Shown here one piece after another: positions 1-7,958 of a stretch of DNA of 64,000 nt (its first letter is position 1; each line of letters opens with the position of its first letter). The notes beneath the pieces were generated by a model. It did no database searches, was not told the DNA's origin, and was given only the letters and a program-made list of their open reading frames with translations. The stretch is from Mycobacterium sp. ACS4054. GTDB lineage: Bacteria; Actinomycetota; Actinomycetes; Mycobacteriales; Mycobacteriaceae. The translations under genes were made by a program, and so were the position numbers. The DNA lies in contig NZ_LZHV01000070.1 of the NCBI RefSeq assembly GCF_001667275.1, positions 1 through 64,000 of the forward strand, read 5' to 3'.

Positions 1-75
1 CAACGACGCCACAGCGCACTCGCAGGACTACCCCCGATCAGCCGACTGCGACCAACCTGATGGCTGAGTACAGCT

Positions 76-102
76 AGCGCTAAGCGGCTTCGGGCTTGCG
101 CT
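76..102. terminator. Candidate hairpin terminator 3' of pdtaR
   Basis: The arms AGCGCTAAGC and GCTTGCGCT pair with one bulged T around an 8-base loop. The hairpin lies just beyond the pdtaR stop codon. No T-run follows, so this is a GC-rich mycobacterial-type hairpin at best. Bases 1-75 hold no gene I can assign; a short open frame ending in TAG at 75-77 could be the 3' end of a converging gene that starts left of the window. Confidence 0.35.
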
Positions 103-115
103 CAGGGCGCGAGGG

Positions 116-739
116 CTACTCGTCCTCGGAGCCGAGGGTTTCCAGCACGACCTCGGCCACCCGCTTCATCGTGGTCCGCCGATCCATCGCGGCGCGCTGA
201 ATCCACTTGAACGCCTCGGGCTCGGTCATGCCCTGTTTGGTCTGCAGCAGGCCCTTGGCGCGCTCGACGAGCTTGCGGGTCTCCAGCCGGTCGGACAGCG
301 TGGCCACTTCGCGTTCCAGCTCGGTGATCTCGCTGAACCGGCTGACCGCCAATTCGATAGCCGGAATCAGGTCGCTGATCGTGAACGGCTTCACCAGGTA
401 GGCCATCGCCCCGGCGTCGCGGGCGCGCTCGACCAAGTCGCGCTGGCTGAACGCGGTCAGCACGACGATCGGCGCGATGCGCTTGCTGGCGATCTCCGAC
501 GCGGCGTCGATCCCGTCGCGCCGTGGCATCTTCACGTCCATGATCACCAGGTCGGGTTGATGCTGCTCGGCCAGCTCGACGGCTTCCTGCCCGTCGCCGG
601 CCTCCCCGACGATCTCGTAACCCTCCTCTCGCAGCATCTCGGCGAGGTCCATTCGGATGAGCGCTTCGTCTTCCGCGATCAGGACCCGGCGCGGCACGGC
701 GGCGTCGGTGTCGGTCGTGGGGCCTGTCATGACGGACAT
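116..739 (-). CDS. pdtaR: Two-component response regulator with ANTAR RNA-binding domain, PdtaR
   Basis: PdtaR is the partner of histidine kinase PdtaS and controls genes by antitermination after its ANTAR domain binds RNA. Residues 15-135 form a receiver domain: acidic pair in RRVLIAEDEALIRMD, phospho-acceptor Asp in DLVIMDVKMP, Thr in VVLTAF and Lys in YLVKPF. Residues 145-207 form the ANTAR domain (ETRKLVERAKGLL, then AFKWIQRAAMDRRTTM). The length of 207 aa fits the family and the sequence is very close to M. tuberculosis Rv1626. A second ATG at 730 would give the shorter MTGPTTD start used in M. tuberculosis; neither has a clear ribosome site. The kinase gene is not in the window. Confidence 0.95.
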   Translation of the reverse strand: MSVMTGPTTDTDAAVPRRVLIAEDEALIRMDLAEMLREEGYEIVGEAGDGQEAVELAEQHQPDLVIMDVKMPRRDGIDAASEIASKRIAPIVVLTAFSQRDLVERARDAGAMAYLVKPFTISDLIPAIELAVSRFSEITELEREVATLSDRLETRKLVERAKGLLQTKQGMTEPEAFKWIQRAAMDRRTTMKRVAEVVLETLGSEDE

Positions 740-801
740 TGTGTCGTGAACGCCTCGAACCAGCGACCTCGGGGGCGGTCAGACGGCCGCCCGCGCCTGA
801 T

Positions 802-837
802 CCTCTAAGGTGGGAGGCTGCCTCTAAGGTAGGAGGC
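802..837 (+). promoter_or_regulatory. Tandem 17-bp duplication carrying the likely tRNA promoter
   Basis: Two copies of a 17-base unit (802-818 and 821-837) differ at one position. Each contains TAAGGT, an acceptable mycobacterial -10 element (807-812 and 826-831). The second lies 12 bases before the first tRNA base, so it is probably the tRNA promoter and the first copy a duplicated spare. The promoter role is inference; the repeat is seen directly. Confidence 0.45.
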
Positions 838-843
838 CGGCCA

Positions 844-920
844 GCCCTCGTATCCCAACTGGCAGAGGAAACGGATTCAAAACCCGTCCAGTGTGAGTTC
901 GAATCTCACCGAGGGCACCA
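844..920 (+). tRNA. tRNA with anticodon CAA (Leu), CCA encoded
   Basis: The 7-bp acceptor stem pairs 844-850 with 910-916, followed by discriminator A917 and encoded CCA 918-920. The anticodon arm is 871-887 with CAA at 878-880. The T arm is 893-909 with loop TTCGAAT. CAA reads leucine codon UUG, and A73 suits LeuRS. Two oddities: the variable region 888-892 has only 5 bases, whereas leucine tRNAs are normally class II with a long variable arm, and the base pair closing the anticodon loop is an A-C mismatch (875/883). The D stem has only three sound pairs. Confidence 0.88.
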
Positions 921-1276
921 CCACGGCACTCGCCCCTAGTGCGCAATCGGCGCCTCCCCGCCCCCGCATCCGGCAAACCGGGTTGGGGCTAGCCGGCCGC
1001 TTTCCGGTACTCAAGTAGCGGCTCTCCAGCCACACCAAAGCGTGGGTGCGGTAAATGGCGCCAAATGCGTGCCAAAGGTATGGACTTCCGCGAATTTAAA
1101 TACTTCGCGCATTTTGCGCCCGGCATGAATTTGGCGCCCGCGATGAATTCAATTTATTTCGCGATGGCGGCACGCGCGGGCCGGATTTATTGGCGACCGA
1201 CTCCACCCCGCGGGCAGAAGATCCGAAACTCGACCGTCGCCGCGGCCCTTCCCAGGGGCCTGGGCGAGCCGCCTAG
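921..1276. other. Intergenic stretch with AT-rich imperfect tandem repeats
   Basis: I see no credible gene here. From about 1050 to 1190 the composition is markedly richer in AT than the neighbouring genes. It holds an 18-base imperfect tandem repeat (1111-1128 and 1129-1146, three differences) and several GGCGCC-centred motifs next to AAAT or ATTT, for example at 1053-1066. This could be a regulator-binding array or decayed DNA. Confidence 0.4.
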
Positions 1277-1465
1277 TCAGCGGCTGATGCACACCTGTTC
1301 TTCGGAGTGCACCACGTTGACCTGCATCGGATCGCTCTGCATGGAGTCGGTTGCCACCCGCAACAACGAGGCCGCGCCGCCACATCCCACCCCGCACGCG
1401 GGGGTCGCCATCGCAATTCCCGCCAGAACCAGCACGAGCCCGATCTTCTTGCTGAGAATCCCCAT
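1277..1465 (-). CDS. Small secreted or lipoprotein-like peptide, unknown function
   Basis: This 62-residue frame starts with ATG behind an AAAGGGG ribosome site about 7 bases upstream. Residues 1-24 look like a signal peptide: basic MGILSKK, a hydrophobic LVLVLAGIAMA core, then TPAC. The Cys at 24 could be lipidated, although TPAC is a poor lipobox; cleavage after TPA is the alternative. The mature part has three Cys (CGVGC and one near the C-terminus). I do not recognise the family. The start signal and signal peptide make it more than a chance frame. A long AT-rich promoter region lies behind it. Confidence 0.55.
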   Translation of the reverse strand: MGILSKKIGLVLVLAGIAMATPACGVGCGGAASLLRVATDSMQSDPMQVNVVHSEEQVCISR

Positions 1466-1690
1466 GATGGGCCCCTTTGGTTAGAGGAACACGCGACCCA
1501 CTTCACAGCCCGACATATGTTTAATAACACTTCGGACAAATTTTTGAACACCCCAAACGCGAATTTTTTTCGGAATTTTTTTTGCACCCGATACGGCCGG
1601 GTGCCGACGCGGCCTCCGCCCCGGCCCCGCGGCGGCGATTCCTCGGTCCAGGGGCCGACAAACACCGAGGTCAGCGGTTACGCTGTCAGC
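1466..1690. promoter_or_regulatory. AT-rich divergent control region with phased T-tracts
   Basis: This region separates the small secreted peptide (minus) from the adenylate cyclase (plus). Two T-runs, 1564-1570 and 1576-1583, are spaced about one helical turn apart, as expected for bent DNA, an UP element or an Lsr2 binding patch. TTATTAAACATATG on the minus strand (about 1514-1527) offers -10-like sequence for the peptide gene. No dyad clearly marks an operator. Confidence 0.4.
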
Positions 1691-3031
1691 GTGGCGGCTA
1701 AGAAGTGCGGCGCCCCACGGGTGGCAGATGGCTCATCGGGCCGCCCCGACTGCGTGGCAGCGGTGCGGGCGCAGACGCGCGACCGCAATCAGCACTACGC
1801 GGCCAGCGCCGCCCGCCGGGCCCGGATCCTGACCATCACCGCCTGGCTCGCCGTCATGGTGAGCGTGAGCTTCGTGCTGGTGCAGATCCTCAGCGGCACG
1901 TGGCTGTGGCAGGTGAGTTCCATCAACGTCCTCGGCGCCATGGTCTTCGCGATGGTCCCGTGGCTGCAGCGGTTCGGCGAACTGGTTGCGCCGCTGACCT
2001 TCCTGGGCGCGGCCTACGTGTCGGTGTTCGCCAGCTGTGTGGACGTCGGCACCGGGTCGGGGGCCCAGTTCTTCTTCCTGGTGGGCGCGTGCATCGTCGT
2101 GCTGCTGCTGGGGATCGAACACATCGTGTTGGCGTCCGCGCTCGCCGCGGTCGCCGCCGGCCTGATCATCGCCGTCGAGTTCCTGATCCCCCGCGACACC
2201 GGGCTGCAGCCGGCCTGGGTCCAGTCGGCCGGGTTCGTCGTCACGGCGGTGTCCAGCGTGGTGATGGTCGTCGTCACCGTGTGGTTCGCCCTGCGGGACA
2301 CCGCGCGCGCCGAGGCCGTGATGGAGGCGCAGTACGAGCGCTCGGAGGCGCTGCTGGCCAACATGTTGCCGGCCAGCATCGCCGAGCGCCTCAAGGAGCC
2401 CGACCGCGGCGTCATCGCCGACAAGTACGACGAAGCCTCCGTCCTGTTCGCCGACATCGTCGGCTTCACCGAGCGCGCCAGCGGCACGGCACCGGCGGAC
2501 CTGGTGCGCTTCCTCGACCGCCTCTACGGCGCCTTCGACGCGCTCGTCGACAAGCACGGGCTCGAGAAGATCAAAGTCAGCGGCGACTCCTACATGGTGG
2601 TCAGCGGCGTACCGCGCCCCCGGCCCGACCACGCCCAGGCGCTCGCGGACTTCGCGCTCGCCATGGCCAATGTCGTGGCCGGACTGCAGGATCCGCACGG
2701 CAACCCGGTTCCGCTGCGGGTGGGCATGGCGTGCGGACCGGTCGTCGCCGGTGTCGTGGGTTCGCGCCGCTTCTTCTACGACGTGTGGGGCGACGCGGTC
2801 AACGTCGCGTCCCGGATGGAATCCACCGACTCGGCGGGCCGAATTCAGGTGCCCGAGGCCATGTACGAGCGCCTGCGGGACGAGTTCGTGCTGCAGGAGC
2901 GCGGCCACATCGACGTCAAAGGCAAAGGCCTGATGCGCACCTGGTACCTGATCGGGCGTAAGGCGCCCCGCGAAACCACAGACGCGCCCACCGATCTGCT
3001 GGCCGCGGATTCGCGCACCGCCAACGTGTAA
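1691..3031 (+). CDS. cya: Membrane-anchored class III adenylate cyclase (Rv1625c-like)
   Basis: This enzyme converts ATP to cAMP. The GTG at 1691 starts VAAKKCGAP, matching the M. tuberculosis N-terminus, and gives 446 aa. Residues about 45-205 form six hydrophobic helices, and residues about 240-430 the cyclase catalytic domain. Visible active-site features are the first metal Asp in FADIVGF (near 255), the adenine-specifying Lys and second metal Asp in KIKVSGDSYM, and DVWGDAVNVASRM with the Asp, Asn and transition-state Arg. All are intact, so the homodimer should be active. The next gene follows in the same direction after 46 bases. The open frame extends far upstream of the GTG, but that part is unlike the family. 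Confidence 0.93.
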   Translation: MAAKKCGAPRVADGSSGRPDCVAAVRAQTRDRNQHYAASAARRARILTITAWLAVMVSVSFVLVQILSGTWLWQVSSINVLGAMVFAMVPWLQRFGELVAPLTFLGAAYVSVFASCVDVGTGSGAQFFFLVGACIVVLLLGIEHIVLASALAAVAAGLIIAVEFLIPRDTGLQPAWVQSAGFVVTAVSSVVMVVVTVWFALRDTARAEAVMEAQYERSEALLANMLPASIAERLKEPDRGVIADKYDEASVLFADIVGFTERASGTAPADLVRFLDRLYGAFDALVDKHGLEKIKVSGDSYMVVSGVPRPRPDHAQALADFALAMANVVAGLQDPHGNPVPLRVGMACGPVVAGVVGSRRFFYDVWGDAVNVASRMESTDSAGRIQVPEAMYERLRDEFVLQERGHIDVKGKGLMRTWYLIGRKAPRETTDAPTDLLAADSRTANV

Positions 3032-3077
3032 CCGAAGTGCCCTATCCCGGGGGCGGCGTTTGTGTCACACTGCGGCC

Positions 3078-3656
3078 ATGCAAACCACACCTGGACCTCC
3101 CCCCGCTCCAAGTCTGTTGCCGCACCTGTGGAAATCGGCCCTGTTGTCGGGAATTCTGTCGCTGGCCCTCGGGGTCCTGGTGCTGGCGTGGCCCGGAATA
3201 TCCATCGTCGTGGCCGCGACCGCCTTCGGCGTCTACCTGCTGATCACCGGCGCCGCACAGGTGTTCTTCGCCTTCAGCCTGCATGTCTCGGCGGGCAGCC
3301 GGATCCTGCTGTTCATCAGCGGTGCCGCCTCACTCATCCTGGCGCTGTTGGCGTTTCGCCATTTCGGTCAGGGCTACGCAATCCTGTTGCTGGCCATCTG
3401 GATTGGCATCGGGTTCATCTTCCGCGGCGTCGGCACGACGATCTCGGCCATCCAGGACCCGCTCCTACCCGGCCGGGGCTGGACGATTTTCATCGGCGTG
3501 ATCAGTCTGCTCGCCGGCATCGTGGTCCTCGCCTCGCCGCTGGAATCGATTGTGACGCTGGCCCTCGTGGTCGGCGTGTGGTTCGTGGTGATCGGCATTT
3601 TCGAGATCATCTCCTCCTTCGGCATCCGCAAGGCTTCGCAGACGCTGACCGGTTGA
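3078..3656 (+). CDS. HdeD-like (DUF308) integral membrane protein (Rv1624c-like)
   Basis: This 192-residue protein is almost entirely hydrophobic, with about six membrane segments and repeated G-V-L-x-x-x-P-G-I patterns typical of DUF308/HdeD membrane proteins. Its molecular job is unknown; E. coli HdeD is linked to acid resistance, but that should not be transferred here. It sits between the adenylate cyclase and cydA as in M. tuberculosis. The ATG at 3078 is chosen over an in-frame ATG 18 bases earlier because MQTTPGP agrees with the expected length. Confidence 0.8.
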   Translation: MQTTPGPPPAPSLLPHLWKSALLSGILSLALGVLVLAWPGISIVVAATAFGVYLLITGAAQVFFAFSLHVSAGSRILLFISGAASLILALLAFRHFGQGYAILLLAIWIGIGFIFRGVGTTISAIQDPLLPGRGWTIFIGVISLLAGIVVLASPLESIVTLALVVGVWFVVIGIFEIISSFGIRKASQTLTG

Positions 3657-3687
3657 GGGGCGACCGGTAGCGCCGGCCCCGGCACTT

Positions 3688-3706
3688 CTACTACACTTCG
3701 TAGTAG
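3688..3706. promoter_or_regulatory. Perfect dyad upstream of cydA, BlaI/MecI-like operator
   Basis: CTACTAC, five bases, then GTAGTAG form a perfect 7-base inverted repeat 36 bases before the cydA start. The TAC...GTA core resembles operators of BlaI/MecI-type penicillinase repressors, and mycobacterial BlaI is reported to act beyond beta-lactamase. The repeat is seen; the regulator is inferred. Confidence 0.5.
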
Positions 3707-3742
3707 CCGTGTGTACGGCTCCGCAGTTTCGGGAGATGGCAG

Positions 3743-5215
3743 ATGAATGTCGTCGATATTTCGCGGTGGCAGTTCGGTATCACTACCGTCTACCACTTCA
3801 TCTTCGTGCCGCTCACCATCGGTTTGGCACCGCTGCTGGCCGTCATGCAGACGGTGTGGGTGGCCAGCGGCAACACCGCGTGGTACCGCCTCACGAAGTT
3901 CTTCGGCAAGGTGTTCCTGATCAACTTCGCCATCGGCGTGGCGACGGGGATCGTCCAGGAATTCCAGTTCGGGATGAACTGGAGTGAGTATTCGCGGTTC
4001 GTCGGCGACATCTTCGGCGCGCCCCTCGCGATGGAAGGCCTGTTCGCCTTCTTCTTCGAGTCGACGTTCATCGGGTTGTGGATCTTCGGGTGGGGCCGGC
4101 TGCCGAAGCTGATCCACCTCGCCTGCATCTGGATCGTCGCGATCGGCGTCAACGTGTCCGCGTTCTTCATCATCGTGGCGAACTCGTTCATGCAGCACCC
4201 GGTCGGCGCGCACTACAACCCGGCGACGCACCGCGCCGAGCTGGACAGCATCACCGCGCTGCTGGGCAATAACACTGCGCGGTGGGCGTTTACGCACACC
4301 GTCACCGGCGCGCTGCTGACCGCCGGGACGTTCGTCGCGGCCATCAGCGCGTGGTTCCTGGTCCGGTCACGGCGCCCGGCGACGGCGACCCCTGCCGGTG
4401 AATCGGATGCGCGCACCATGTTCCGCCCGGCGGCGATCCTCGGCTGCTGGGTGGTGCTGCTCGCCGCGGTCGGCCTGTTCTTCACCGGCGACCGCCAGGG
4501 CAAGCTGATGTTCGTGCAGCAACCGATGAAGATGGCGTCGGCGGAGTCGTTGTGCAGCACCGCAACCGATCCGGACTTCTCCATCCTCACCGTCGGCACG
4601 CACAACAACTGCGACAGCATCACCCGCGTGATCGAGGTGCCCTACGTGCTGCCGTTCCTCGCCGAGGGCCGGACCAGCGACGTGACGCTGCAGGGCGTCC
4701 GGAACATCCAGCAGGACTTCGAGGGGCGGTTCGGCCCGAATGACTACCGGCCCAACCTGTTCGTCACCTACTGGTCGTTCCGCGCGATGATCGGTTTCCT
4801 GGCGGTCCCGGTGTTGTTCGCGCTGGCGGCGCTGTGGCTCACCCGCGGCGGCCGGGTGCCCAACCAGCGATGGCTGTCGTGGCTGGCGCTGGTGACCATT
4901 CCCACGCCGTTCCTGGCGAACATCTCCGGGTGGGTGTTCACCGAAATGGGCAGGCAGCCATGGATCGTCGCGCCGAATCCCACCGGGGACCAACAGGTTC
5001 GGTTCACCGTCCGGGAGGCCGTCTCACACCTGGCTCCCGGCATGGTCATCACCTCGCTGGTCACCTTCACCCTCGTCTACGCGGTGCTCGCGGTCCTGTG
5101 GTTCTGGCTGCTCAAGCGGTACATCACCGAGGGGCCGCGGGAACACGACGCCGAACCTGCGCCCGCGCCGGCGCCCGGCGACGACGAGGTGGCGCCGCTT
5201 TCGTTCGCCTACTAG
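3743..5215 (+). CDS. cydA: Cytochrome bd ubiquinol oxidase subunit I
   Basis: CydA carries haems b558, b595 and d of the bd-type oxidase, which takes electrons from quinol and reduces oxygen without pumping protons. The 490-aa sequence opens with MNVVDISRWQFGITTVYHF, including the conserved haem-ligand His18. It keeps the periplasmic Q-loop (about residues 280-330, with GRTSDVTLQG) and the GWVFTEMGRQPW signature. About nine membrane segments are present. A GGGAG ribosome site precedes the ATG. It heads cydABDC, with cydB 26 bases downstream. In mycobacteria this oxidase supports respiration at low oxygen and when the bcc-aa3 branch is inhibited. Confidence 0.97.
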   Translation: MNVVDISRWQFGITTVYHFIFVPLTIGLAPLLAVMQTVWVASGNTAWYRLTKFFGKVFLINFAIGVATGIVQEFQFGMNWSEYSRFVGDIFGAPLAMEGLFAFFFESTFIGLWIFGWGRLPKLIHLACIWIVAIGVNVSAFFIIVANSFMQHPVGAHYNPATHRAELDSITALLGNNTARWAFTHTVTGALLTAGTFVAAISAWFLVRSRRPATATPAGESDARTMFRPAAILGCWVVLLAAVGLFFTGDRQGKLMFVQQPMKMASAESLCSTATDPDFSILTVGTHNNCDSITRVIEVPYVLPFLAEGRTSDVTLQGVRNIQQDFEGRFGPNDYRPNLFVTYWSFRAMIGFLAVPVLFALAALWLTRGGRVPNQRWLSWLALVTIPTPFLANISGWVFTEMGRQPWIVAPNPTGDQQVRFTVREAVSHLAPGMVITSLVTFTLVYAVLAVLWFWLLKRYITEGPREHDAEPAPAPAPGDDEVAPLSFAY

Positions 5216-5241
5216 GCCCGAGCACGGAAAGGAGCTGACCG

Positions 5242-6282
5242 ATGGGACTGCAGCAGTTGTGGTTCGGCATCATCGGGTTGCTGTTCCTCGGTTTCTTCGT
5301 CCTGGAGGGCTTCGACTTCGGCGTGGGCATGCTGATGGAACCGCTCGCCCGGGTCGGCGTCGGCGAGACCGAACCCATCCGGCGCACGGCGCTCAACACC
5401 ATCGGTCCGGTCTGGGACGGCAACGAGGTGTGGCTGATCGTCGGCGGCGCAGCGATGTTCGCCGCGTTCCCCGGCTGGTATGCCACGGTGTTCTCCACGC
5501 TGTATCTTCCGCTTCTGGCCATCCTGTTCGGCATGATCTTGCGCGCGGTGGCGATCGAGTGGCGCGGCAAGGTCGACGACACGAAGTGGCGGGGCTGGGC
5601 CGATTTCGGCATCGCCGCCGGTTCCTGGCTGCCCGCCATCCTCTGGGGCGTGGCGTTCGCCATCCTGGTCCGCGGCCTCCCCGTGGACGCGACCGGCCAC
5701 GTCCACCTGTCGGTCACCGACGTGCTCAACGCCTACACCCTGTTGGGCGGCTTGGCGACGGCCGGGCTGTTTCTGTTCTACGGCGCGGTGTTCATCTCGC
5801 TGAAGACCTCCGGCTCCATCCGCGACGACGCCCACCGGCTGGCGGTGTGGCTGTCGGTCCCGGCGACCGCACTGGTTGCGGGATTCGGGATCTGGACGCA
5901 GCTGGCCTACGGCAAGCAGTGGACCTGGCTGGTGCTGGCGGTCGCGGTGGTGGCGCAGCTGACAGCGGTGCTGCTGGTGTGGCGGCGCGCCTCCGACGGC
6001 TGGGCGTTCGCGAGCACCGCGATAGTCGTTGTGGCCGTGGTGATCCTGTTGTTCGGCTCGCTCTACCCCAACCTGGTGCCCTCCACTCTGAACAAGCAAT
6101 GGAGCCTGACGATCTACAACGCCTCGTCGACGCCGTACACCCTCAAGGTGATGACGTGGGTGACCGCGTTCATGGCCCCGCTGACGGTGGTCTACCAGGC
6201 ATGGTCGTATTGGGTGTTCCGGCAACGGATTTCCGCGGACCGGATACCGCCGTCCATCGGGCTGGCGAGGCGCGCGTCCTGA
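5242..6282 (+). CDS. cydB: Cytochrome bd ubiquinol oxidase subunit II
   Basis: CydB is the structural partner of CydA in the bd oxidase. The 346 aa form about eight or nine helices. The conserved N-terminal GLQQLWFGIIGLLFLGFFVL and the EGFDFGVGML and GNEVWL motifs identify the family, and the length equals that of the M. tuberculosis protein. An AAGGAG ribosome site lies 7 bases before the ATG. It is cotranscribed with cydA and cydD. Confidence 0.97.
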   Translation: MGLQQLWFGIIGLLFLGFFVLEGFDFGVGMLMEPLARVGVGETEPIRRTALNTIGPVWDGNEVWLIVGGAAMFAAFPGWYATVFSTLYLPLLAILFGMILRAVAIEWRGKVDDTKWRGWADFGIAAGSWLPAILWGVAFAILVRGLPVDATGHVHLSVTDVLNAYTLLGGLATAGLFLFYGAVFISLKTSGSIRDDAHRLAVWLSVPATALVAGFGIWTQLAYGKQWTWLVLAVAVVAQLTAVLLVWRRASDGWAFASTAIVVVAVVILLFGSLYPNLVPSTLNKQWSLTIYNASSTPYTLKVMTWVTAFMAPLTVVYQAWSYWVFRQRISADRIPPSIGLARRAS

Positions 6283-6311
6283 GCGCACCCGGCTCGCGAG
6301 CGCGGGGCCCC

Positions 6312-7958
6312 GTGGACCCGCGGCTCTGGCGGGCATCGACGGCCTTGCGCCGCTACCTGAGCGCCACGGTCTGTTGCGGCGTGGTGATCTCCGGCTGCGC
6401 GATCGGCTCGGCGATCGTGCTGGCGCGCGTGGTCGCCGGCGCGGTGAGCGATCACGGGGCGCCCGGTCTGCGGGCCTGGCTCGGCCCGTTGTGGATTCTG
6501 CTGCTGCTGTGGACCATTCGCACGGTCGCGCACTGGCTGCAAGCGCGGTTGGGCCAGCGGGGCGCCAGCGCCGTCATCGCCGACCTGTCCGGTCAGGTGC
6601 TGACGGCGGTGACCGCCCGCCAGCCCGGTGAGCTCGCCGCCCAACGGGATGCCGCCGCGGTGGTGGTCACCCGGGGTCTCGACGGCCTGCGGCCGTACTT
6701 CACCGGGTACCTGCCCACGTTGCTGCTCGCCGGGACCCTGACCCCGGCGACGGTCGCCGTGATCGCGGTGTACGACCTCAAGTCGGCGGCCATCGTGGCG
6801 ATCACCCTGCCGCTCATCCCGATCTTCATGGTGCTGATCGGCCTGGCGACCGCCGACCGGTCCGCGGCGGCCCTGGCCGCCATGACGACGCTGCAGGGGC
6901 GGCTGCTCGATCTCATCGCCGGGATCCCCACGCTGCGGGCCCTGGGCCGCGGCCGGGGCCCGGAGCGCCGGATCGCCGAACTCGCTGCGGCGCATCGCCG
7001 CTCGGCGATGGCGACGCTGCGGATCGCCTTCCTGTCGGCGCTGGTGCTGGAATTGCTGGCGACGCTGGGCGTCGCGCTGATCGCGGTGGGGATCGGGCTG
7101 CGGCTGGTGTTCGGCGGGATGACGCTGGCGACCGGTCTCACGGTGCTGTTGCTGGCGCCCGATGTCTATTGGCCGTTGCGCCGGATCGGCGTGGAATTCC
7201 ATGCCGCGCAGGACGGCAGGACCGCCGCCGACCGGGCCTTCGCGCTCATCGGCGAGCCGGCCCGAACGACGACGCCACATCGGACGGTGACCGCCCGCGG
7301 CGCCGAGATCCGCCTCGAGGCGCTCGGCGTGGCCGGGCGCGACGGCGACGCGCCGTGCGGGCTCACCGCGCTCATCGAACCGGGCTCGGTGACGGTGCTG
7401 ACCGGGAGCAATGGCGCCGGCAAAAGCACGGCCCTTCAGGCGATCATCGGCATCACCGTGCCGTCATCGGGCCGGGTCACGGTGGGCGGCATCGACGTGG
7501 CCGATCTCGAGCCCGGCGCGTGGTGGCGCCAGCTGTCCTGGCTGCCGCAACGCCCGGCGCTGATCCCGGGCACGGTCCGGGACAACCTGGCGCTCTTCGG
7601 CGACCTCAGTGATCTCGAAAGCGCCTGCGCCGCATCCGGTTTCGATGCCGTGCTGGCCGACCTGCCCGACGGGCTGGACACCGCGCTCGGTCGCGGCGGC
7701 GTCGGCCTGTCACTGGGTCAGCGGCAGCGGCTCGGCCTGGCCCGGGCGCTCGGGTCGTCCGCGGCGGTGCTGTTGCTCGACGAGCCCACCGCGCACCTGG
7801 ACGCCCGCGCCGAGGAACGGGTGCTGCGGGCCATCGTGGACCGCGCCCGTTCCGGTGCCACCGTGGTGGTCGTCGGGCACCGCGCACCGGTGCTGGCCAT
7901 CGGTGACCGGGTGGTGGAGGTGGTCGCCGGCAGGGGGGCGCGTTATGCCCCGGTCTGA
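6312..7958 (+). CDS. cydD: ABC transporter for bd oxidase assembly, subunit CydD
   Basis: CydDC is a heterodimeric ABC exporter needed to assemble functional bd oxidase. It has been linked to glutathione/cysteine export and, more recently, to haem. The first 330 residues are a six-helix membrane domain. The nucleotide-binding half has Walker A GSNGAGKST, signature LSLGQRQRLG (a variant of LSGGQ) and Walker B VLLLDEPTAHLD. GTG at 6312 is the first usual start after cydB and gives 548 aa, slightly longer than the M. tuberculosis protein, so a later start is possible. The end overlaps cydC by 14 bases. Confidence 0.93.
   Translation: MDPRLWRASTALRRYLSATVCCGVVISGCAIGSAIVLARVVAGAVSDHGAPGLRAWLGPLWILLLLWTIRTVAHWLQARLGQRGASAVIADLSGQVLTAVTARQPGELAAQRDAAAVVVTRGLDGLRPYFTGYLPTLLLAGTLTPATVAVIAVYDLKSAAIVAITLPLIPIFMVLIGLATADRSAAALAAMTTLQGRLLDLIAGIPTLRALGRGRGPERRIAELAAAHRRSAMATLRIAFLSALVLELLATLGVALIAVGIGLRLVFGGMTLATGLTVLLLAPDVYWPLRRIGVEFHAAQDGRTAADRAFALIGEPARTTTPHRTVTARGAEIRLEALGVAGRDGDAPCGLTALIEPGSVTVLTGSNGAGKSTALQAIIGITVPSSGRVTVGGIDVADLEPGAWWRQLSWLPQRPALIPGTVRDNLALFGDLSDLESACAASGFDAVLADLPDGLDTALGRGGVGLSLGQRQRLGLARALGSSAAVLLLDEPTAHLDARAEERVLRAIVDRARSGATVVVVGHRAPVLAIGDRVVEVVAGRGARYAPV

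Noticed and set aside
1705..2961. Long alternative frames over the adenylate cyclase and many other genes
   Set aside because: They are Arg/Gly/Ala-rich shadows typical of high-GC coding DNA; the overlapped genes have clear family motifs.
5259..6311. 899-residue open frame upstream of cydD
   Set aside because: The part before 6312 is a shadow of cydB in another frame and shows no ABC transporter features.
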